A DNA stretch of 5,518 nt from Deltaproteobacteria bacterium GWA2_55_10 (GTDB taxonomy: Bacteria; Desulfobacterota; GWC2-55-46): the NCBI GenBank assembly GCA_001797415.1, contig MGPL01000126.1:18194-23711 (forward strand), read 5' to 3'. Under the pieces are notes generated by a model. The model was given only the letters and a program-made list of their open reading frames with translations, did no database searches and was not told the DNA's origin. The number at the start of each line of letters is the position of its first letter. Position 1 is the stretch's first letter. Made by a program: the position numbers and the translations under genes. Of the stretch, positions 1 to 3,559 are shown one piece after another.

Positions 1-247
1 GCTTCTCGGCGTAGACGCCGGTCACGGCCGTCGCCAGCTCCTCCAGCTCGTCCTCGAGGTGACCCTGCGCCTCCTCTATCGCCATGAGGTTCGCGAGCGT
101 CTCAAGCTCCGCATGGACGTGCTCGTCTGCCAACTCGAGCGTCAGCTCCTCTATCTCGTTATAAAGGAATACCTCAAGGCCGGCGAAAAAGATGGAAAAG
201 ACTATCACGAACCAGACTACGAGCTTGAGCTTGATGGAATTGAACAT
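1..247 (-). CDS. Membrane sensor histidine kinase, N-terminal fragment (cut by window edge)
   Basis: The reverse strand from 247 opens with ATG and reads 82 codons without a stop to the window edge, so only the N-terminus is visible. It begins MFNSIKLKLVVWF, a short basic stretch followed by one hydrophobic segment at about residues 8-28. This is the usual first transmembrane helix of a sensor kinase. Residues 31-70 then form a strongly acidic, probably helical region with 15 Asp/Glu and no Lys or Arg, which should lie outside the membrane. No kinase motif (H box, N or G boxes) falls inside the window, so the identity rests on context: the gene starts 8 nt after an OmpR-type regulator, the standard place for its partner kinase. 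A weak ribosome site (AAGGAAG, 261-267) lies inside the end of the regulator gene with long spacing, so translation is probably coupled. I see no alternative start close upstream in frame. The signal sensed is unknown. Confidence 0.72.
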   Translation of the reverse strand, partial: MFNSIKLKLVVWFVIVFSIFFAGLEVFLYNEIEELTLELADEHVHAELETLANLMAIEEAQGHLEDELEELATAVTGVYAEK

Positions 248-255
248 AGGCGTGC

Positions 256-927
256 TTAATCTTCCTTGAGGATATAACCGGCGCCGCGCACCGTATGGAT
301 GAGCTTTTTCCTGTGGTCCTTGTCTATCTTGTTCCGGAGATAGTTTATGTAGACGTCGACGACGTTGGAGTCCATCTCCACCTCTTCGTTGTATATATGC
401 TCCACGATGTCCGTGCGGCTCACTACGCTGCCCTTGCGGTAAGCCAGGAACTCAAGGAGGGCGTACTCCTTTGCGGAAAGCGATACGGACTTTCCGCCTC
501 TCTTTACCTGGTGGCTGGCGGTATCGACCTCGAGGTCGGCCACCCTTATCACGGCCTCTTTCACAGTCGCCTTGCGCCTCAGGAGCGACCTGATCCTGGC
601 AAGCAGCTCATCGAAGACAAAGGGCTTGGTGAGGTAATCGTCCGCCCCGGTATCGAGCCCTTTTATCTTATCCAGCAGGGCGTCGCGCGCGGTCAGCAGT
701 ATCACGGGCGTCAGTATTCCCTTCTTCCTCAAGGTCTTCAAGACCTCGATACCGTCCACGATCGGAAGCATTATGTCGAGGATTATGGCGTCCACCGGAT
801 AGGTCTCGGCCATGTAGAGCCCCTCTTCTCCGTCGTGGGCCATGTCAACGGCGTAGCCTGCCTCTGCAAGCCCCTGCTTTATTATCCCCGCAAGGTCCAA
901 CTCGTCTTCAACAAGGAGTATCCTCAT
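256..927 (-). CDS. OmpR/PhoB-family response regulator
   Basis: This 223-residue protein has the normal length and order for the family: a receiver domain (about 1-118) and a C-terminal winged-helix DNA-binding domain (about 127-221). The receiver shows the acidic pocket E7/D8, the phospho-acceptor D51 in IILDIMLP, the switch threonine T79 in LLTA and the conserved lysine K101 in LTKPF. The DNA-binding half has the usual LSAKEYALLEFLA helix start, the recognition-helix region NVVDVYINYLRNKID and the closing hairpin RGAGYIL. It should act in the cytoplasm as a transcription factor phosphorylated by the kinase encoded 8 nt downstream. The start at 927 has GGGAG at 939-943 about 11 nt upstream, which overlaps the end of the cytochrome gene region, so the three genes are probably one transcript. 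The sequence resembles the QseB/CopR/PhoP-like subgroup, but I cannot say which signal or target genes apply. No key residue is missing. Confidence 0.95.
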   Translation of the reverse strand: MRILLVEDELDLAGIIKQGLAEAGYAVDMAHDGEEGLYMAETYPVDAIILDIMLPIVDGIEVLKTLRKKGILTPVILLTARDALLDKIKGLDTGADDYLTKPFVFDELLARIRSLLRRKATVKEAVIRVADLEVDTASHQVKRGGKSVSLSAKEYALLEFLAYRKGSVVSRTDIVEHIYNEEVEMDSNVVDVYINYLRNKIDKDHRKKLIHTVRGAGYILKED

Positions 928-935
928 CTATTCAA

Positions 936-1604
936 TCACTCCCGCACGTCTGATTTCGGGAAGTATTTCTTCCCGTGTATCATGGATGAGAAAAGGCCCG
1001 TCCTCTGCTTTACCTCATGTAAGACGAGTCCTGAAATGTGGGCCGCCATGTAGAAGTAAAGGAAGAAGAGGCCGAACTCGTGCACTTCTTCGAGCGCCTC
1101 TGCCGCCTCTTTCTCGAGACCGCCCGAGAGCAAGACGCCCGGGAACATCTTGAACTCCGCCCCGGAAAGAAGGAGGCCGGTGATTGCCTGGCTTATGAGC
1201 ACGATAAAAAGCGCCAGGTACAAGAGCGAGGCGAGCGGGTCATGGCCGGCTACCCTGGCGCTCTCGCCCCTGAACCCGCTAAAGACCCATTTGATGTCCT
1301 GCCCGAGGGCCATGAACTTCTCCCTCGTAAACGGTATCATATCAGAGAACCTGGCGTACCTGTTGCCGACAAAGCCCCAGATTATCCTCAGGGCAAGCGT
1401 TACTATGAATATGTGCCCGATATATGCGTGCAGCTCCTTTACCGGCCTCCTTACGGCCTTTTCAACGCCAAGTGACGCCATGCCATCCAGGCCCACTATG
1501 AGCAGGACAAGGGTTATTACAAGCAGGGCGTTTACCCAGTGGAGCGCCCTCGTCTGCCAGTCCCAGGAGCTTACAAGCACCATTTCCTCGTTTCTATTAT
1601 TCAT
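936..1604 (-). CDS. Cytochrome b561-type membrane protein (Ni,Fe-hydrogenase/b561 family)
   Basis: This 222-residue protein is a four-helix membrane cytochrome of the bacterial b561 / hydrogenase cytochrome b subunit family, which carries electrons between the quinone pool and a periplasmic or membrane partner. Hydrophobic segments lie at about residues 23-40, 60-80, 124-147 and 173-198. Family motifs are clear: WDWQTRALHW before helix 1 (H22), LHAYIGH with a later LRIIWGF in helix 2 (H59, H64), GHDPLASLLY at the start of helix 3 and VHEFG plus AAHISGLVLHE in helix 4 (H175, H189, H196). H22, H59 and a helix-4 histidine are the likely haem b ligands. The ATG at 1604 has AGAGGA at 1609-1614 with a 4-nt gap, and a good promoter sits just upstream. 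No CXXCH cytochrome c, hydrogenase or other redox partner is visible, so the electron partner is unknown. Genes of this type are sometimes paired with dihaem cytochrome c and sensor/regulator genes in proteobacteria; only the cytochrome b and signalling part is seen here. Confidence 0.92.
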   Translation of the reverse strand: MNNRNEEMVLVSSWDWQTRALHWVNALLVITLVLLIVGLDGMASLGVEKAVRRPVKELHAYIGHIFIVTLALRIIWGFVGNRYARFSDMIPFTREKFMALGQDIKWVFSGFRGESARVAGHDPLASLLYLALFIVLISQAITGLLLSGAEFKMFPGVLLSGGLEKEAAEALEEVHEFGLFFLYFYMAAHISGLVLHEVKQRTGLFSSMIHGKKYFPKSDVRE

Positions 1605-1608
1605 AATT

Positions 1609-1614
1609 TCCTCT
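1609..1614 (-). promoter_or_regulatory. Ribosome binding site of the cytochrome b561 gene
   Basis: Read on the minus strand, AGAGGA precedes the ATG at 1604 by 4 nt (AATT). It is the only purine-rich site near this start and supports the chosen start codon. Confidence 0.7.
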
Positions 1615-1623
1615 TTTTTGAAG

Positions 1624-1653
1624 ATTTTATCATCACTTGGGAGATTCCGTCAA
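1624..1653 (-). promoter_or_regulatory. Sigma-70-like promoter for the cytochrome-regulator-kinase operon
   Basis: On the minus strand TTGACG (1653-1648) is followed, after 18 bp, by TAAAAT (1629-1624). Each hexamer differs from the consensus at one position. The expected transcription start near 1617 leaves a leader of only about a dozen nucleotides that still contains the AGAGGA ribosome site. Position, spacing and orientation all fit expression of the three minus-strand genes. The prediction is by eye; consensus rules from E. coli are assumed to apply. Confidence 0.62.
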
Positions 1654-1736
1654 ACGAGTCCCAGCCCAATACTCCTGTGATACGGAGCTGCTTCGGAGTG
1701 TAAGCCCATTATAATAAGGCATAGATTAAAGGTTCA

Positions 1737-1766
1737 TTAGAAGGGTGTTGAAAAACACCCTTCTAA
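1737..1766. repeat. Perfect 13-bp stem hairpin with GAAA loop
   Basis: Arms TTAGAAGGGTGTT (1737-1749) and AACACCCTTCTAA (1754-1766) are exact complements around the tetraloop GAAA (1750-1753). GAAA is a stabilising GNRA loop if the plus strand is transcribed. No T-run follows on either strand, so it is not a standard intrinsic terminator. It is the left part of the composite repeat. Confidence 0.85.
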
Positions 1767-1825
1767 AAGCAATCCAGGGATGGAAAGACATAATTGCGAG
1801 ACCTGAAAGGGCGAGCAATTTGTGA

Positions 1826-1854
1826 GGTTTGGCCGAATTCACTTCGGCCAAACC
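1826..1854. repeat. Perfect 12-bp stem hairpin with 5-nt loop
   Basis: Arms GGTTTGGCCGAA (1826-1837) and TTCGGCCAAACC (1843-1854) are exact complements around the loop TTCAC. The stem is GC-rich and stable. What follows is GTAGTTGAAAAAG, not a T-run. It is the centre of the composite repeat. Confidence 0.85.
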
Positions 1855-1857
1855 GTA

Positions 1858-1888
1858 GTTGAAAAAGTCCTGGACGAATTTTTTCAAC
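1858..1888. repeat. A/T-rich inverted repeat GTTGAAAAA ... TTTTTCAAC
   Basis: GTTGAAAAA (1858-1866) pairs exactly with TTTTTCAAC (1880-1888) and the stem extends by a GU and a UA pair (1867-1868 with 1878-1879) if transcribed. The left arm is a second copy of the motif at 1747-1755. This is the right boundary of the composite repeat. Confidence 0.7.
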
Positions 1889-1915
1889 ATCCTGTTAGAG
1901 AGACCAGCCAGACGC

Positions 1916-1944
1916 TTGCCGGGCTGGCGATTATCTGCTATGGT
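1916..1944 (+). promoter_or_regulatory. Possible extended -10 promoter for the adenosine-specific kinase gene
   Basis: TTGCCG (1916-1921) is followed after 17 bp by TATGGT (1939-1944). Each hexamer matches consensus at 4 of 6 positions, and a TG lies one base before the -10 (TGCTATGGT), an extended -10 element that can offset weak hexamers. Transcription would begin near 1951, giving a leader of about 50 nt that starts just ahead of the 16-bp palindrome. The -35 lies between the arms of CCAGCC/GGCTGG (1904-1909, 1922-1927), which might bind a regulator. Prediction by eye only. Confidence 0.42.
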
Positions 1945-1959
1945 CGACCAATGCGGCAA

Positions 1960-1975
1960 GGAACCGCGCGGTTCC
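1960..1975. promoter_or_regulatory. 16-bp perfect palindrome in the leader of the adenosine-specific kinase gene
   Basis: The half-site GGAACCGC (1960-1967) is followed directly by its exact complement GCGGTTCC (1968-1975). It sits about 10 bp after the predicted transcription start and 14 bp before the ribosome site. It could be an operator for a dimeric repressor or a short hairpin in the mRNA leader. No T-run follows, so it is not an intrinsic terminator. Confidence 0.5.
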
Positions 1976-1989
1976 GTCGCGGAAAGAAC

Positions 1990-1996
1990 AGGAGGG
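1990..1996 (+). promoter_or_regulatory. Strong ribosome binding site of the adenosine-specific kinase gene
   Basis: AGGAGGG lies 4 nt before the ATG at 2001 and is nearly a full complement of the 16S rRNA 3' end. It fixes this start codon against the other plus-strand open frames that overlap the region. Confidence 0.85.
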
Positions 1997-2000
1997 CGGC

Positions 2001-2483
2001 ATGGAATTAAAATCCGTGAAGGTAGAGATACCAGATGGCGCTAACGTCATCCTCGGGCAGACCCATTTCATCAAGACCGTCGAGGACCTCTACGAGATAA
2101 TACGCACCACCGCTCCGGAGGCCAGGTTCGGCGTGGCTCTCTGCGAGGCATCGGGGCCCTGCCTGGTACGGGTCGAAGGCAACGACAGAGATATGGAAAA
2201 ATCCGCCGCAGGCAACGCCATGGCCATCGGCGCGGGCCACCTGTTCATCATAGTATTGAAGGGCGCGTTCCCCATAAGCGTCCTGAACCCCATAAAGAAC
2301 TGCCCCGAGGTCTGCTCGATATTCGCGGCCACGGCAAACCCCCTGCAGGTCATAGTAGCGATGACGGAGCAGGGCAAGGGAGTCGTGGGCGTCATAGACG
2401 GCATGAGCCCGCTCATGATAGAAGGAGAAAAGGACAGGGAAGAGAGAAAGGCGTTTTTGAGGAAGATAGGCTACAAGCTCTGA
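2001..2483 (+). CDS. Adenosine-specific kinase family protein (DUF355-type)
   Basis: I recognise this 160-residue protein as a full-length member of the adenosine-specific kinase family, formerly DUF355, a small family widespread in archaea and found in some anaerobic or thermophilic bacteria. Family blocks are present throughout: NVILGQTHFIKTVEDLYE (15-32), FGVALCEASGP (43-53), GNAMAIGAGH (71-80), VLNPIKNCPEVC (94-105), IFAATANPLQVIVA (107-120), GVVGVIDGMSP (127-137) and the closing ERKAFLRKIGYKL (148-160). The family name comes from structural and binding work on an archaeal homologue that linked it to adenosine and a stable phosphohistidine; H22 and H80 are conserved-looking histidines here, but I cannot say which would be phosphorylated. 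No signal peptide or membrane segment is seen, so it should be cytoplasmic. The true physiological role is poorly known. It is a single gene, divergent from the cytochrome operon, and its last 13 bp overlap the end of the HD-GYP gene on the other strand. Confidence 0.93.
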   Translation: MELKSVKVEIPDGANVILGQTHFIKTVEDLYEIIRTTAPEARFGVALCEASGPCLVRVEGNDRDMEKSAAGNAMAIGAGHLFIIVLKGAFPISVLNPIKNCPEVCSIFAATANPLQVIVAMTEQGKGVVGVIDGMSPLMIEGEKDREERKAFLRKIGYKL

Positions 2484-3559
2484 GCCTGGTCGCTGTGCTG
2501 CTCGTATATCATGTCGAATTCGTCGGCTATTGCCGAGAAGGCAGCCAGGAGCTTCGGGTCAAAGTGCTCTGGTTTAGTCCGGCCGTCGCCCCCGGTGATT
2601 ATCCTGATGGCCTCCGCGTGCGTCATCTCGTCTTTATAAGGCCTCTTGCTCCTCAGGGCGTCGTACTGGTCGACCAGCATTACGATCCTGCCTTCGAGCG
2701 GGGTCTCCTCGCCTCTGCGCCCATCGGGATATCCTGAGCCGTCCCAGCGTTCGTGATGGCTCCTCGCGATTTTCGCGGCTGTCTGTATGGCGGCATACGG
2801 GGAATGAAGGAGCATCCTTTCGCCGATGAGCGTATGCCCCTTCATCACCTCGAACTCCTCGCGCGTTAGAGGGCCGGGCTTCAAGAGGATGTTGTCCTGA
2901 ATGCCTATCTTTCCGATGTCGTGCATCGGGCTTGCGAAGGTTATGGTCTCAACGAACTGGGCCGTGGCGCCCATCGCCTCGGCGAGCCTGCCGGAATACA
3001 GCCCTATCCTCCTGATGTGCGCGCCCGTGTCGCTGTCCCTGAACTCCGCTATCTGCGTTATCCTGTAGACCAGCTCCCTGCTGATGTCCTTTACCATCTG
3101 GAGGGCCTCCGCAAGCTCGGATGTCCTCTTTTTTACATCCTCCTCAAGCCGGTGCTTGTAGGTCTTCTCCATCTCGATGAGCTTATGGTATTTCACCGCC
3201 TTTTCGATGGCGTGGATGAGGTACTCGGGCTTGTAGGGCTTTATTATGAAATCGAACGCGCCTTTTTTAATCGCGTTGACCGCAAGGTCGAGGTCCGCAT
3301 AGGCGGTCATCAGTATGACCGGGACCTCCCTGTTGAGGACGCGTATCTTCTCGAGAAGCTCTATGCCGGTGGTCCCGGGCATCTTGATGTCGGTGAGCAC
3401 CGCGTCGGCGGCGCGGCCCTTGAAAATCTCAAGCGCCTCGTCAGCGGATTTGCAGGGGGTCACCGCAAAGCCGTATCCCGCGAGCAGCAGCGCGGTGCTG
3501 TCCAGCACGAACGAATTGTCGTCGACTACCAGTATCGAGCCCGCGTTTTCAGCGCTCAT
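2471..3559 (-). CDS. Response regulator with HD-GYP domain (predicted cyclic di-GMP phosphodiesterase)
   Basis: This 362-residue protein joins an N-terminal receiver (about 8-125), a helical, probably coiled-coil linker (about 126-160) and an HD-GYP domain (about 161-345), the RpfG-like layout. The receiver has D13/D14, phospho-acceptor D57 in AVLTDIKMP, T85 in LMTA and K107 in IIKPY. The HD-GYP part keeps the expected metal-site and signature residues: TGAH (H181), MHDIGK (H213, D214), GHTLIGE (H242), SHHERWDGSGYPDG (H268, H269, GYP at 276-278), VDQYDALRSKRPYK (D297) and HFDP (H332). It should hydrolyse c-di-GMP in the cytoplasm when the receiver is phosphorylated. The start ATG at 3559 overlaps the TGA of the upstream hybrid kinase as ATGA, with GGGAG at 3571-3575, so translation is coupled and the kinase is the probable phosphate donor. 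The 3' end overlaps the convergent adenosine-specific kinase gene by 13 bp. Confidence 0.95.
   Translation of the reverse strand: MSAENAGSILVVDDNSFVLDSTALLLAGYGFAVTPCKSADEALEIFKGRAADAVLTDIKMPGTTGIELLEKIRVLNREVPVILMTAYADLDLAVNAIKKGAFDFIIKPYKPEYLIHAIEKAVKYHKLIEMEKTYKHRLEEDVKKRTSELAEALQMVKDISRELVYRITQIAEFRDSDTGAHIRRIGLYSGRLAEAMGATAQFVETITFASPMHDIGKIGIQDNILLKPGPLTREEFEVMKGHTLIGERMLLHSPYAAIQTAAKIARSHHERWDGSGYPDGRRGEETPLEGRIVMLVDQYDALRSKRPYKDEMTHAEAIRIITGGDGRTKPEHFDPKLLAAFSAIADEFDMIYEQHSDQAQSL

Larger units (their letters stand above)
1737..1888. repeat. Composite hairpin cluster, probable dispersed intergenic repeat or MITE-like remnant
   Basis: Three hairpins sit within about 150 bp. The motif GTTGAAAAA occurs twice in direct orientation (1747-1755 and 1858-1866) and once inverted as TTTTTCAAC (1880-1888), so the block is bounded by inverted copies. 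The middle part (1768-1820) repeats GCAAT/ATTGC units and reads, on the reverse strand, ATTGCTCGCCC followed by TCTCGCAAT. From general knowledge this resembles a degenerate GCAAT-type intergenic repeat common in Nitrospirota and Desulfobacterota-like genomes; I cannot search for copies. There is no transposase and no clear target-site duplication. Confidence 0.55.
1605..2000. other. 396-bp divergent intergenic region
   Basis: This stretch separates the minus-strand cytochrome operon from the plus-strand adenosine-specific kinase gene and has no convincing gene. From left to right it holds the cytochrome ribosome site and promoter, two CGGAG motifs 11 bp apart (1683-1687, 1694-1698), a cluster of hairpins with repeat character (1737-1888), an inverted repeat CCAGCC/GGCTGG (1904-1909, 1922-1927), a possible plus-strand promoter (1916-1944), a 16-bp palindrome (1960-1975) and the kinase ribosome site. 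Short open frames across it run through the hairpin arms and have no ribosome site or family resemblance. Confidence 0.8.

Noticed and set aside
59..259. Plus-strand 66-codon open frame at the left edge
   Set aside because: It is opposite the sensor kinase N-terminus, whose membrane helix and position after the regulator make the minus-strand reading far more likely.
295..1053. Long plus-strand open frame (252 codons) opposite the response regulator and the end of the cytochrome gene
   Set aside because: It is a mirror of the strong minus-strand regulator gene; its translation has no recognisable domain and it crosses two real genes.
1708..1715. TATAAT present on both strands in CATTATAATAAG as a -10 element
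   Set aside because: No acceptable -35 hexamer lies at 16-18 bp on either strand, and the TTGACG/TAAAAT pair closer to the cytochrome gene is a better promoter.
1737..1854. Hairpins as Rho-independent terminators
   Set aside because: Both strong stems lack a following T-run on either strand, and they lie between divergent genes where no transcript needs to end.
1737..1888. CRISPR array
   Set aside because: The repeated motif is only 9 bp, spacing is irregular and one copy is inverted.
1726..1959. Minus-strand 77-codon open frame in the intergenic region
   Set aside because: It runs through the hairpin arms of the repeat cluster, lacks a convincing ribosome site and resembles no protein I know; repeats of this kind often yield spurious small proteins in databases.
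1822..2044. Two short plus-strand open frames (1822-2010 and 1859-2044) ending near the kinase start
   Set aside because: They overlap hairpins and the strong ribosome site of the adenosine-specific kinase gene, and their translations are basic and featureless.
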